A stretch of DNA of 64,000 bases from Bdellovibrionaceae bacterium UBA2339 (GCA_002344785.1 DDUL01000035.1:9297-73296), one strand, 5' to 3'; positions 18,549 through 28,035 are shown, counted from the first letter of the stretch. Numbers and translations: made by a program. Notes: generated from the letters alone by a model not told the origin.

Positions 18549-19136
18549 TCAAAACTCGCCGGCGCCAGCGCGTGTTTGTCGATGGCAGTCGACATGCGCT
18601 CCATGCTGATCACAGGCCATGAAGCTCGTTTGCGTTCCCGCACCCGGCTTCACCCACTCCATGCGATAGTAAACATAAGCGCCGCGAACCCAAAGTTTGA
18701 CAGTGGTCAGCTGCTCGAGGGGCGCAATCTTGCGCTTGAACTCATCCGCCGCCGCCTGCACAGTTTCCTTGAGGAGAGCTTCACTCACGCGGCGCTGCGG
18801 ATGCGAATACGCTTGCGACGGCAAAGCCGCGCCCAGGTTGCAGGTCGCCGAACATCGCAATTCCTGCCCAACGATCGAGTTCGCTGAATCGCCAATCCAC
18901 ACACGCACAACATGCTCACCCGAGCTCGCGTCAACTTGCGCCGAAAGACCGACAAACTCGGCACCCAACACCTGACCTGTTGCCGCCAAGTAATTTTGCG
19001 CAAAGACTTCGCGGGCTGCCCAGCCCGACTGGAGCAAATTCGGTCCGACCGTAGCTTGAGCCTCTGCGGAGTTCGCCATACCGAGAGCTAGAACCCATCC
19101 ACTGAAAATGCTGAAAAATGCCGTGCCGAACTTCAT
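18549..19136 (-). CDS. Secreted protein of unknown function, first gene of the metal-uptake cluster
   Basis: About 195 residues from the ATG at 19136, chosen because AGGAGG lies 6 nt upstream. Signal peptide FGTAFFSIFSGWVLALGMAN with cleavage after AEA. The mature domain has VRVWIGDSANSIVGQELRCS, ATCNLGAALPSQAYSHPQRR and a C-terminal MACDQHGAHVDCHRQ with paired Cys and His. The His/Cys content would suit metal binding, but this is inference. It is the first gene after the Fur/Zur-like box. Confidence 0.7.
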   Translation of the reverse strand: MKFGTAFFSIFSGWVLALGMANSAEAQATVGPNLLQSGWAAREVFAQNYLAATGQVLGAEFVGLSAQVDASSGEHVVRVWIGDSANSIVGQELRCSATCNLGAALPSQAYSHPQRRVSEALLKETVQAAADEFKRKIAPLEQLTTVKLWVRGAYVYYRMEWVKPGAGTQTSFMACDQHGAHVDCHRQTRAGAGEF

Positions 19137-19208
19137 CAATGGCCTCCTGTGTTTGGGCCCGCCACGCGGGAGTCTTTCCTTGTACTTGAAGTCCAAGGCC
19201 CCGGCAAC

Positions 19209-19231
19209 TTATTGCAAATCATTCGCAATAA
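19209..19231. promoter_or_regulatory. Fur/Zur-type operator upstream of the metal-uptake cluster
   Basis: Arms TTATTGCAAAT (19209-19219) and ATTCGCAATAA (19221-19231) surround a central C; 10 of 11 positions are complementary. A third half-site TTCGCAATAAG follows at 19242-19252. The core ATTGCAAATCATTCGCAAT resembles classical Fur-family boxes. It is 73 bp upstream of the first gene. Which Fur-family member binds (Zur, Fur or Mur) cannot be told from sequence. Confidence 0.7.
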
Positions 19232-19364
19232 GGGCGCGCCGTTCGCAATAAGCTCAACAAAAGCGTCGCGAAATCCACCACAATACTCGCCCCAAATGCC
19301 GTCGTGCCGAGGCGCCGCTTCAGGCGTTTTGACCCGACGATCTACGAGCCTCTAAACTCAGGGC

Positions 19365-20105
19365 ATGCTCATGCCCGCACATGATTCCAAAGCTCCCCTT
19401 CGCCTGCATCTGTTTGGCGATAGTCTCATGCGCGGCGATCTTGGCGACGACTGGTGGCTCAGACTACCCACGACGAAGATGCACGTTCAAAACTACGCAC
19501 GTAACGGCGAAACCTTCGCCTCGCTTCATAAACTCATTCTCGCCGACCACTCATCCAAGTCCCCACGCTTTCACGGCGATCTGGCTCTCATCAGTTGCGG
19601 CACCAACGATGCGCTCGCGCAAACTTCAAATCTCGTCGCGCTCGCCTATGATCTTTACTGGGGAACGCAAGCGCGATCTCAGTCTTCGCTCTCCCACGCG
19701 CTCGAGATCGCCCAGCAACTTCGGACTCGCTATGCGCGCGTCGGTCTCCTGCTGCCACCGCCGCCTCATTCCTCACAACTTGGCAATCCCTTCTCAAAGT
19801 GCTTGCAGCGAATCCGCGCTGATCTCCACCAAGCCCATCTTCCTCTTGAAATTCTCGAAGCCACGCCTCCCGAAGACGAACCCCTCACGCAGTTTCCTCC
19901 AGCGCTCGCCGCCATCACCCGCGCTTTCATTCGCAAAAGAATTTTGGCCGAGCCCACAGGTGCGAACTTTTGGCATGACGGCGTTCATCTCGGCCGTCGC
20001 GGCGGCGATTCGTTTTTGCAACTCAGTCTCGCCTTCATTCAATCGCCGACTCACAACATCGGCGACACCACCGGGCTAAAGAGCGATTCACAACGAACAC
20101 CGTGA
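19365..20105 (+). CDS. SGNH/GDSL-family hydrolase, cytoplasmic
   Basis: 246 residues, no signal peptide. SGNH blocks are in order: LHLFGDSLMRGD (nucleophile Ser), YARNGETFASL (Gly), ISCGTNDALA (Asn) and FWHDGVHLGRRGG (Asp and His). The complete set indicates an active esterase or lipase. Substrate unknown. The 3' end overlaps the convergent acyltransferase-like gene by 55 bp. Confidence 0.85.
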   Translation: MLMPAHDSKAPLRLHLFGDSLMRGDLGDDWWLRLPTTKMHVQNYARNGETFASLHKLILADHSSKSPRFHGDLALISCGTNDALAQTSNLVALAYDLYWGTQARSQSSLSHALEIAQQLRTRYARVGLLLPPPPHSSQLGNPFSKCLQRIRADLHQAHLPLEILEATPPEDEPLTQFPPALAAITRAFIRKRILAEPTGANFWHDGVHLGRRGGDSFLQLSLAFIQSPTHNIGDTTGLKSDSQRTP

Positions 20106-21472
20106 ATTGCCGGCAACCTCGGCGTCGCAATCGGCACGCGACTGCCCGGCACAAAACTTCGCACACTCAGATCCGCCATCTGCAGCCCGCGATGTCGCAA
20201 AGTCGCCTCTTCAAACTGCCGACGCATACTCTCGACCCATGCGTCCTGCCGACTGAGAGGTTCGGTCGGCACCAACACCGGCTGCCCCACGGTCACCGTC
20301 AACGGCGCACCTCGTGTCGAAGACAAATGCTCCATCGCGTTCGAGAATACGGGCAGCACATAGACGGGCCGCGAGCCGTTGGCCTCGGCCGAGGCTTCAA
20401 TTGAAAGTCGACGCGCCAACACAAACGCACCGGACTTCGTGATCGGAGGAAAGCGCGCGTGAAAGTAAGGCACTTGCCCCTCAGGAGCGATGCTCACCAC
20501 GCGTCGGCCTTCGGGCGACGACGATGATCGATCCAAGGCCAGCGAGGTCAAGCGCCGAATCGGATCTCCATCCTCGATGAACACCACATTGCGCTCGCGC
20601 GCTCGGCCCAATTTGTAATGCGGCCAAGATCTCTCGACCGTGAGCAGTCCCGGCGAAGCATCACCTAAACGGGCAGCCACTCGCTCCGCCATCATCACAT
20701 CAAACATCGCATAGTCATGCGAGAACGCGAGCACAAAGATCGCGTTGCGAGGCGCCCCGCTCAGATCGAATCCGACATAGCGCAAGGCCTCGCGCGAGTC
20801 CGCACGCGAAAATGTGTGATCCGGCAAACGCTGCATGTGCTCAAAGAGCCTGCGCCCCAACACCACCGTGTCCGCGACATAGCGATACGGCACGACGAAC
20901 TTGGCTCGCGCCGTCGGCATCACCAAGTTCAGATCTTTGATCAGAGGATTCGAGATCACTTCACCAGGTCGCTGCAACACGCTCGTGGCCGCTTGCAAGC
21001 GACGCTCAAGTCCACTCCACTCACTCTCTCGCGGATGCGCCGAACCTCGCCACTCCGCCATCTCTCGCAAAGTCTCAAGGCCCGCATCCAGCGCCTTCAC
21101 AAAGCCCGCTTCATCATTCGCAAGCTGTGTCGCATACAACTGCCGCACCTCCGGCGTCGCCGGCGCACCTGCGAACAACACACGATAACGCTGCAAAAAG
21201 TCTTCGCCGCGCGCGCGCAAGGCGCGACGAAACTCATGCACGCCCGCAAGCCGAATCTCCAATTCTCGCCCACTCTCACGCTCGCGCAAAAACTGCACAA
21301 CATCGCGCTCGATCCGCTCATCCAGCATCCGCATGTAGCGAACAAAGCTAATCTCCCAAGCTGTCGCCTCGGCCCCAGCGGTAGCAGCCACCGCCCGAGG
21401 CCACAGCAAACTGACCAAGACGGCCACTTGCAACACACATCGCCCGAAGGGCCCAATCCTCGTGAAAGTCAC
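20051..21472 (-). CDS. Exported protein with divergent PlsC-like acyltransferase motifs
   Basis: 473 residues, GTG start with GGAGG 6 nt upstream. N-terminal signal (CVLQVAVLVSLLWPRAVAAT). Residues about 60-200 are helical. From about 240 there are LPLAT-like blocks: IFVLAFSHDYAMFDVMMAE in the position of NHxxxxD (but His-x5-Asp), RNVVFIEDGDP, VVSIAPEGQVPYF like FPEGTRS, and RPVYVLPVFSNAMEHL like block IV. The catalytic spacing is atypical, so activity is uncertain. It starts 1 bp after another exported helical protein. Confidence 0.6.
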   Translation of the reverse strand: MTFTRIGPFGRCVLQVAVLVSLLWPRAVAATAGAEATAWEISFVRYMRMLDERIERDVVQFLRERESGRELEIRLAGVHEFRRALRARGEDFLQRYRVLFAGAPATPEVRQLYATQLANDEAGFVKALDAGLETLREMAEWRGSAHPRESEWSGLERRLQAATSVLQRPGEVISNPLIKDLNLVMPTARAKFVVPYRYVADTVVLGRRLFEHMQRLPDHTFSRADSREALRYVGFDLSGAPRNAIFVLAFSHDYAMFDVMMAERVAARLGDASPGLLTVERSWPHYKLGRARERNVVFIEDGDPIRRLTSLALDRSSSSPEGRRVVSIAPEGQVPYFHARFPPITKSGAFVLARRLSIEASAEANGSRPVYVLPVFSNAMEHLSSTRGAPLTVTVGQPVLVPTEPLSRQDAWVESMRRQFEEATLRHRGLQMADLSVRSFVPGSRVPIATPRLPAIHGVRCESLFSPVVSPML

Positions 21473-21473
21473 G

Positions 21474-22535
21474 TCATCCTCCGCCGGCGGGACGGAACAA
21501 ACTCAAACATTGAAATCCAACCTGACCCAAGCCTGCCAACCAAGCTTCGCGAGCCGCGCGAACCTCGATGGCCTCTGGCGACCTAAACACCACACCCAAG
21601 CGACGCCAAAATCCTGCGCGCGCGATCGCCAGGCGCAAACGATCTTCAGCCTCCGCAAGCCGCGCCCCTCGCGCCAACAACGCCCATGCTTCCAAACTCA
21701 ATTCAGCTTGCGGGATCAGCGCGAACTCACGCCGCAAACGCTGGCCCAACTCAGGTTGCTCGGCGATTCGCTGATCCAACTCCGCCATCATCATGCGAAG
21801 TCGCAGTCGCCGGTCCGGCGTCTCGCGCCGAATCAGTCGCATCAATTCCGCATCTTCAAAAATTTGCGCGAGCCGCTCTTCAGTGCCGACAGCAAAGACA
21901 TACGCCTTCCCATCCAAGTTCACTCGCAGCGCATCGATCTCCGACGGCGTCGCACCCAGAATTTCACGAGCTCTCGCGGTGAGGAGCGGCGCTACTCCCG
22001 CTTGCGCGCGCTCCGACGCACTCAAACCCGTTAGCCGAGCCACGCGTCGCTCTTGCAGCATGCGCTTCACCCGCACATAGCTGTAGTCGATGATCTCAAC
22101 ATCAGCCGGTACAGTCGCCATGAGGGCCACGATTTCGTAGTGCCCCATTGAAATGAGCATCGGATAGAGAAGCGTGAATCGACTGATTCGCTGAAGCCCA
22201 TCGATGGCCACCACCTCGGGTGCTTCAATCATCAAGCCCTCGACGAATCGACCAAGACTCTTCACACGCCGAAGCGTTTCACGCGTGTACACTCGCAAGC
22301 GCCGACGCACTTCCGTGCGCTGTTCGGGCGTCGCGTTTCGCCACTCAGCCCAACGATTTTCGAGAAGCTCCAATTCGATTTGTGCGGAAACTTCAAGCGC
22401 CTGCTCGGCCAAAGTGTAACGGCCAAAGTCCGTGATCGCATTGCTGCGGACCTCACGCTCATCGCAAAGTGCGGGCGCGAGCCAAAGGCCCGCAACGATC
22501 AGTACCGCTAGGAGAGCAAAATGAAGCCGCACCAC
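21474..22535 (-). CDS. Exported helical protein of unknown function
   Basis: 353 residues, GTG start with GAGGAG 5 nt upstream. Signal peptide LHFALLAVLIVAGLWLAPAL. The mature chain is strongly helical and Arg/Glu rich (ELLENRWAEWRNATPEQRTE; RRLRVYTRETLRRVKSLGRF). The next gene, with acyltransferase motifs, starts 1 bp after its stop, so the two form an operon and presumably act together. No family recognised. Confidence 0.65.
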   Translation of the reverse strand: MVRLHFALLAVLIVAGLWLAPALCDEREVRSNAITDFGRYTLAEQALEVSAQIELELLENRWAEWRNATPEQRTEVRRRLRVYTRETLRRVKSLGRFVEGLMIEAPEVVAIDGLQRISRFTLLYPMLISMGHYEIVALMATVPADVEIIDYSYVRVKRMLQERRVARLTGLSASERAQAGVAPLLTARAREILGATPSEIDALRVNLDGKAYVFAVGTEERLAQIFEDAELMRLIRRETPDRRLRLRMMMAELDQRIAEQPELGQRLRREFALIPQAELSLEAWALLARGARLAEAEDRLRLAIARAGFWRRLGVVFRSPEAIEVRAAREAWLAGLGQVGFQCLSLFRPAGGG

Positions 22536-22812
22536 TTCAACTCCTCAACGAAGTTAGGATCGCCGAATCTCGGACGAAACGACTTCGCCGAGAGTCTGCG
22601 ATCTGGGGCGGACCACACCCGAGGGGGAAATCAAATCCCACGCAGGCGTGCGTTTGGTGCAACTCTCGAGCTGGATCACTTGCGTGGTTGTCGTTCGACC
22701 AATGCGTTCTGAGCCGCGGTCAGACCACGCCGCTGCGGCAAAAAGTTTGAACTTTCAAGAGAGACTTCAAGGGCTTAAGTGACTTCACAACCACTCAAGT
22801 GAGGCAGCTGAT
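22536..22812. other. Intergenic region between two minus-strand genes
   Basis: 277 bases. It must hold the promoter of the 353-residue exported protein operon. I see no terminator with a T-run and no small gene; a short GAG-rich stretch near 22620 is unremarkable. Confidence 0.35.
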
Positions 22813-25095
22813 TTAGGGCACGAGAGGTGCCAATTCTCCGCCCCCCTGCATCTCCGGAGGCTTTCGCCCGACGACCCAAAGTCGATCGCCTGCTCGCAGG
22901 ACCATCGAAGAATCGGGGTTCAGGATGCGCTCAAGATCTCGCTCGACACCGACGATCAAGCCATCCGTCTTCTCCCTCAATCCGCTCTCCCGGATGCTTC
23001 GTCCGACAACGCTGGAGCCCTCATGCAGAATCAGGTCGAACAAGCCATAGTCCTTAGCGCGCTCGCTCACTACACCCTGCGGGCCAGCGGCCTCGCTCGG
23101 CTGCGGCTGAAGCTTCAAAGTGAGATTCGCAAGTTGTTCGTCGGTGCCGATCACGTAGATCCGATCGTGAGTCATCAACAGAGCATCTCGGCGAGGCGCG
23201 AGAATTTGCCGCTGACCTCGGCGGATCATCGCGACCGTCACACCCAAGTCTTCGCGAAACTTCAATTCGGCGAGCGAATGTCCCACGACCGGCGAATCCG
23301 GATGAATTTCAAACTCCGTCAAATGTGCATCCCAAGGCGCCAGGGCTGGAAGTTGCGCCTTCGCACGCAGAGCCTCCAGCTCACGCTCGCGTTCACGTTC
23401 GTTGAGATGTCCGATGAATCGACGCTCCAGCCAATCATAGATCCAAGTGAAATTGCGCACTCCCAAAAAGCCCACCGACATGGCGATCAAGGCGATCACC
23501 ACAAGGCTGGTCACAGCCGAAATGAATTCGGAAATGATGAAGCCCAGCAAAATCGTCGCAATCAAGGCTCGGCCTAGGAGCGCGAACACTTCGCGAAAGC
23601 GAACCAAGTTGAAATCTTGGGCTCGAGTCCGAAGCACCAACAGTGACTTCTGCAAACTCGCGCGACTCAGAATGATCGCCCACAAGAATGGCAAAGCCAT
23701 CAACACCGTCAACGCCATGCTCGCATAGCGGGTGATCGGTTCGTCTCCCCATGTTTGCAAGAGCCAAGGCAGACCGACTCGCGACATCGATAGGCCAATG
23801 CCGATCACGATCACCGCGTGCAAAAGTATGCGCCCGATACCATCCAAAGGACTGGCCGTCGAATTTCGTGGGACCTGCCGATCCACATCTTGATCCAGAC
23901 GCGCCAGCACCTGCGGCGGCAAACGCTTGGCAATCCAATCATACAATGAATCCGACGAGCGAATCATATAGGGAGTCGTGAAAGTGGTGATCACGGAAAC
24001 CGCGACCGCAAGCGGATAGAGGAAGTCCGAGGTCACTTTCAACGATAAGCCCAGCGTCGCGATGATGAAGGAGAATTCACCGATTTGCGCCATGCTCATA
24101 CCCGCCTGAAGCGCATGACGGAGTCGATAGCCCGAGATCAAAGCACCCAAACCGGTTGAAAGTGTTTTGCCGACGATGGTGACCACCGCGAGCACAAAGA
24201 TCGGCCACGCATTGTCGGCAAGAATTTGTAAGTCCAAGAGCATGCCGACCGAGACAAAGAAAATCGCCGCGAACAAATCGCGTACAGGGCGAAGCACGTG
24301 CTCGATGCGCTCGCCATCTGGTGTCTCGGCGAGGATCGAGCCCATGACAAAGGCGCCCAGTGCCGGTGAAAAGCCCGAGTGCGTGGCGAGTAGCACCATG
24401 GTCAAACATAGCCCCAGAGAGGCGATCAACATCGTCTCTTCGTTCAGCATCGGACGAATCTTGCGAAGAAACCAAGGCACCAACAAGATGCCGCCGAGGA
24501 ACCAAAGCGTGAGGAAAAATCCGAGTCGAGTGGCCGACCAAAGCAACTGAGTGCCTTCAAAGGTTTGCGAAATCGAAATGGAGGTGAGGATCACCAACAA
24601 AAGAATCGCGGCTAAGTCTTCGACAATCAGTGCGCCAAACACCAAGTCAGCAAAATGCCGACGCTTCATATTCAATTCATCGAGAGCGCGAACAATGATG
24701 GTCGTCGATGAGATGCTGAGAATGCCACCCAGGAAAATGGAGTCCATCTCCGACCAGCCGAAGGCACGGCCCACGAGATACCCCATGCCAAACATGGCCA
24801 GAATTTCCGTCGTGGCGGTGACTGTGGCGCCGCGACCCACGGCCGCAAGTTTTTTAAAGCTGAACTCTAGCCCTAAGCCAAAGAGCAGGACGATGACGCC
24901 GATCTCAGCCCAAATTTGAATCGCATCGCGCTCTTGAATCGTCGGAAGAAAACTGATTTCTGGGCCAACTAGTACGCCAGCCAATAGATATCCCAGGACG
25001 ACAGGCTGACCGATTCTCTTAAACAACAAAGTGACCATGCCCGCTGTCGCGAGAATGATTCCCAAATCCGAGATCAAAGGTGGCAAATGCAGCAT
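22813..25095 (-). CDS. CPA2 monovalent cation:proton antiporter with two RCK_C (TrkA-C) domains
   Basis: 760 residues. The Na+/H+ exchanger domain covers about 10-385 (LISDLGIILATAGMVTLLFK, VVLGYLLAGVLVGPEISFLP, VVLLFGLGLEFSFKKLAAVG, THSGFSPALGAFVMGSILAE). Extra helices lie around 415-540. C-terminal TrkA-C domains lie at about 590-665 (DSPVVGHSLAELKFREDLGV) and 680-755 (EGSSVVGRSIRESGLREKTD). No TrkA-N NAD-binding domain is present, unlike KefB/C. Probably K+ or Na+ export; unlinked to the Kef pair at the window start. Confidence 0.9.
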   Translation of the reverse strand: MLHLPPLISDLGIILATAGMVTLLFKRIGQPVVLGYLLAGVLVGPEISFLPTIQERDAIQIWAEIGVIVLLFGLGLEFSFKKLAAVGRGATVTATTEILAMFGMGYLVGRAFGWSEMDSIFLGGILSISSTTIIVRALDELNMKRRHFADLVFGALIVEDLAAILLLVILTSISISQTFEGTQLLWSATRLGFFLTLWFLGGILLVPWFLRKIRPMLNEETMLIASLGLCLTMVLLATHSGFSPALGAFVMGSILAETPDGERIEHVLRPVRDLFAAIFFVSVGMLLDLQILADNAWPIFVLAVVTIVGKTLSTGLGALISGYRLRHALQAGMSMAQIGEFSFIIATLGLSLKVTSDFLYPLAVAVSVITTFTTPYMIRSSDSLYDWIAKRLPPQVLARLDQDVDRQVPRNSTASPLDGIGRILLHAVIVIGIGLSMSRVGLPWLLQTWGDEPITRYASMALTVLMALPFLWAIILSRASLQKSLLVLRTRAQDFNLVRFREVFALLGRALIATILLGFIISEFISAVTSLVVIALIAMSVGFLGVRNFTWIYDWLERRFIGHLNERERERELEALRAKAQLPALAPWDAHLTEFEIHPDSPVVGHSLAELKFREDLGVTVAMIRRGQRQILAPRRDALLMTHDRIYVIGTDEQLANLTLKLQPQPSEAAGPQGVVSERAKDYGLFDLILHEGSSVVGRSIRESGLREKTDGLIVGVERDLERILNPDSSMVLRAGDRLWVVGRKPPEMQGGGELAPLVP

Positions 25096-25175
25096 GCCTG
25101 CTATTTAACCTCAGGCGACCAAGACTGCCTAGCCAAGATTCGGAGATCGAAAGATTTTTTTCGACCCACCTTGCA

Positions 25176-26030
25176 TCAACTCGCCGGCTGATGCCTCGAG
25201 CCCGCTCGATTATGTTTGAGATTGCGGAACACTTCGTAAGCTAAAAGTGCGGTGGTCACTGCGAACAAAGCGATGAACTTCGCGTAGAGAATGCCCTCGG
25301 CCTTGAGGATGGTGTGAACAATTCCGATGCCCGCGCCGAAGAGCATTTGCGCCAAATGTGATCGCGGAGTGGTTTTGGGATCCGTGATCATCAAAAACGC
25401 GAAGATCATGCCGCGCACACCCAGCTCCGGGCCGAGCCAGTAGATCAGCTCATCCATTTGACCCGCTGACACCGCCAGTGAGCTCAACAAAATGCAGGCA
25501 AAGTAGCCCGCCGTCACTCGCCAGGTGCCGCCCAACCGAACAGCGTAGATTCCAAAGATCACGACATGAAAAACTGGATACAGGGACGTATTGAATTCGT
25601 CGGGCCAAACCGCAAACCAATCAAAGGGCAGGAACGCCAGTAGTGCCACGGCAGCGAAGTTGGTGGGATTGAATATGTGACTTCGATCAGCGCGCAGAAA
25701 TATGTACTTCGAGCTGACGGCAATGACGGAAGCCAAAACGAAAAAAAACTCGCGTTCGGACTGGAGCAGAATCAGCAAGCCCGCGCCCTCAGCAAGTGCG
25801 GAGAGGACTCGATCGCGCCAAGCCGACTTTGCGTAGCGAGGCGCCCACCGATGCCAAAGAAGCTCGGTCACCACGGCGGCCAACAATCCACTGAAAATTT
25901 GCAAGGGCGTGCGACTCAATCCCAAAAATGGCACGGCGAGAATCAGCAAACTGATGTGGCTGCCAAACAAAAGCCAGCGTCCATCCAGCTTCGAAAATCC
26001 TGATGACCAAAGTTTCGCAATGCCACTCAT
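25176..26030 (-). CDS. UnbU-like membrane protein (RnfD/NqrB-related)
   Basis: 284 residues, about nine hydrophobic helices. FNPTNFAAVALLAF (about residues 118-131) and MIFAFLMITDPKTTPRS (about 211-227) are the two signatures of the RnfD/NqrB fold, which in Rnf/Nqr carries covalent FMN at a Thr or Ser. The gene overlaps the upstream ASPIC/UnbV gene by 4 bp. In enediyne clusters UnbU and UnbV occur as neighbours, so the pair is recognisable by both family and order. Actual redox function unknown. Confidence 0.72.
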   Translation of the reverse strand: MSGIAKLWSSGFSKLDGRWLLFGSHISLLILAVPFLGLSRTPLQIFSGLLAAVVTELLWHRWAPRYAKSAWRDRVLSALAEGAGLLILLQSEREFFFVLASVIAVSSKYIFLRADRSHIFNPTNFAAVALLAFLPFDWFAVWPDEFNTSLYPVFHVVIFGIYAVRLGGTWRVTAGYFACILLSSLAVSAGQMDELIYWLGPELGVRGMIFAFLMITDPKTTPRSHLAQMLFGAGIGIVHTILKAEGILYAKFIALFAVTTALLAYEVFRNLKHNRAGSRHQPAS

Positions 26031-27880
26031 GGCAAAGCCTTTCGCGAACCTTCGCCTTGGCGCAAGACCGAGTAAGCACCCAGCTTCAGATTTTCAAAGA
26101 CTTCCACTTCGCCGTCGGGCCACTTCACTTCGAGTTGCCAATCAGGCTTCCGCCCCTCCTGCGCGGGCGAGGCCGATCGCGTGCGTCCCAAGCCGAAATG
26201 CAGGCGCCAATCACTCTGCGCGCGGAAACCGTTGGCGGGATAAAGTTCGCGCACGAACTTCGGCACACTGGAATCTGGGGAAGCCGCGCGAGCGCGAAGC
26301 TCGGCCCAAGCCCCCCATGCGACGCCACCCGATCGCAAGCGCAAATCAACGCCCAACCAATCACCTTGTGTGGGTGATTGATTCTCGTAGAGCTGTAAGT
26401 TCCCCTTCATGCTCACGGTGACAAAGTCCATGCGTCCATCATTGTTGAAATCGACAAGCGCCAAACCTCGTCCTTCCTGTCGATCCGCGACGCCTGCGGC
26501 CTCGGCCACATCATAAAATCGGCCTTCATGCTGGGTGAACAGACAACTTCTCTCGAAGGCCGAAATGTAGGACTTGCCCCACTTTTCTTCGGCCTCCCAA
26601 TAGACGGACTTGAGAGGCTTGATGATTTCGGCCGCGATCACACGTCGATACCAAAGCGATTCGCCGTCTTCGGGTCGCTGTAGACCTTCACTGCGCTCCC
26701 GGCCATTGACGACCATCAAATCCAAGTCGCCATCCAAATCGAAGTCGGCGAATTTTCCCGCCCAGGCAAATCCGCAACGCCCGACACCCAATTGCATCGC
26801 CACTTCCTCATAGCGATGATCCTCCCGCTGACGCCAGAGAGTGTTGTGCCGTCGATAGAATCCAGGCTTGTGCACATTGGTGATGAACAAGTCCAAGCGT
26901 CCGTCGCCATTGAAATCCGCGAACTCCGTATTCATTCCCGAAAATCCGTGCGAACGCTTGGGAATGTACTCGTCCGTCACCTCGAGAACACTTCGTCCGG
27001 CTTGATTCAGGAACATTTCATCGTAGGAATAATCATTCGAGAACACCACGTCGGGGAAGTTGTCGCGGTTGATGTCCGAGACACCCACCGTGTGCGTGTA
27101 GCTTCGTGATTTAAAGTTCACCGCCTCATCGAGCCGCCAGGCCTCGCCGTCAAATCTCAGCAAATCATTGCGTCCGCCCGTGGTGTTATCTTGGCGGGTC
27201 GAGGACATCCAAAGCGAAAAGTAGCGACCTTCATTCGGTGGCGGAATGAAATTTCCAAACACCAAATCCAGATCGCCATCGCGATCAAAATCCAAAGCGT
27301 TCACACCCTCAGGGCGCGAGCAGTAGCCGATCATCCGGTGTGGCTCCTCGATGAACACTTGCCCGGGCCCTTGGCCTCGGAAGTAGGTCGAACAACCCCA
27401 TTGCGCCAACACGAGATCCACAAGTCCGTCGCGATTGAAGTCCGCAAACAACGCCATGGATCCCGGCTGCTCTTGGCGCTCAAAGGCAAGACCATACTCG
27501 CGAGCCTGATCGACGAATCGTCCATCGGCTTGCTGAACGTAGAGCAGATTCGCTTCGCCTTGCTCGGTGTGCGGAATGAAAAAATCCGGCCGGCCATCTT
27601 GATTGACATCGGCCACACTGATGGACGGATGTGGGTTAGCACGGGCCTGACCCGGCTTCCGCTCTTGATCCCTCGTGTAGCGGTGGGCGTAGACCAACCC
27701 ACGCTCGGTCGCGACCTCGCGAAATCGCAGCAGGTCCGCAATCGCGGGCGGAGCCTGTGCCGTCTCATAGGCGTCGTCGTGCACGTCTCGCGGCTGGCGA
27801 ACAAAGAGCAGCGTCATCAAGACGCCCATCGCAAAGATGAGTGAGACGTAGGTTCGCTGCCTCAGCGCATGCGCAAACAT
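26027..27880 (-). CDS. UnbV/CRTAC1-like protein with FG-GAP/VCBS repeats and ASPIC domain
   Basis: 617 residues. N-terminal membrane anchor or signal (VSLIFAMGVLMTLLFV). Seven Ca-binding-type repeats of the form DxNxDGxxD are visible: VNQDGRPDFF, FNRDGLVDLV, FDRDGDLDLV, INRDNFPDVV, FNGDGRLDLF, FDLDGDLDLM and FNNDGRMDFV. This predicts a beta-propeller. The C-terminal ASPIC_UnbV domain covers about 510-610 (WLGVDLRLRSGGVAWGAWAE; LEVKWPDGEVEVFENL). Extracytoplasmic. Operon with the UnbU-like membrane protein. Confidence 0.87.
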   Translation of the reverse strand: MFAHALRQRTYVSLIFAMGVLMTLLFVRQPRDVHDDAYETAQAPPAIADLLRFREVATERGLVYAHRYTRDQERKPGQARANPHPSISVADVNQDGRPDFFIPHTEQGEANLLYVQQADGRFVDQAREYGLAFERQEQPGSMALFADFNRDGLVDLVLAQWGCSTYFRGQGPGQVFIEEPHRMIGYCSRPEGVNALDFDRDGDLDLVFGNFIPPPNEGRYFSLWMSSTRQDNTTGGRNDLLRFDGEAWRLDEAVNFKSRSYTHTVGVSDINRDNFPDVVFSNDYSYDEMFLNQAGRSVLEVTDEYIPKRSHGFSGMNTEFADFNGDGRLDLFITNVHKPGFYRRHNTLWRQREDHRYEEVAMQLGVGRCGFAWAGKFADFDLDGDLDLMVVNGRERSEGLQRPEDGESLWYRRVIAAEIIKPLKSVYWEAEEKWGKSYISAFERSCLFTQHEGRFYDVAEAAGVADRQEGRGLALVDFNNDGRMDFVTVSMKGNLQLYENQSPTQGDWLGVDLRLRSGGVAWGAWAELRARAASPDSSVPKFVRELYPANGFRAQSDWRLHFGLGRTRSASPAQEGRKPDWQLEVKWPDGEVEVFENLKLGAYSVLRQGEGSRKALP

Positions 27881-28035
27881 AGGTGATCACGCTAACACCT
27901 CATCGGGCCCTTGCCTACTAGGCTTTCGGCGCCCGGCCCGTTGTCCATCGAGGATCTTCCACCTCAAATTTCAACAATGACTTCACAAATCATAGCGCGA
28001 CCTCATACTCAAAGTTCGATACTTCTTTAGAGGCT

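Noticed and set aside
20717..21586. 289-codon plus-strand frame opposite the acyltransferase-like gene
   Set aside because: Arg/His/Gln-rich shadow of the minus-strand gene.
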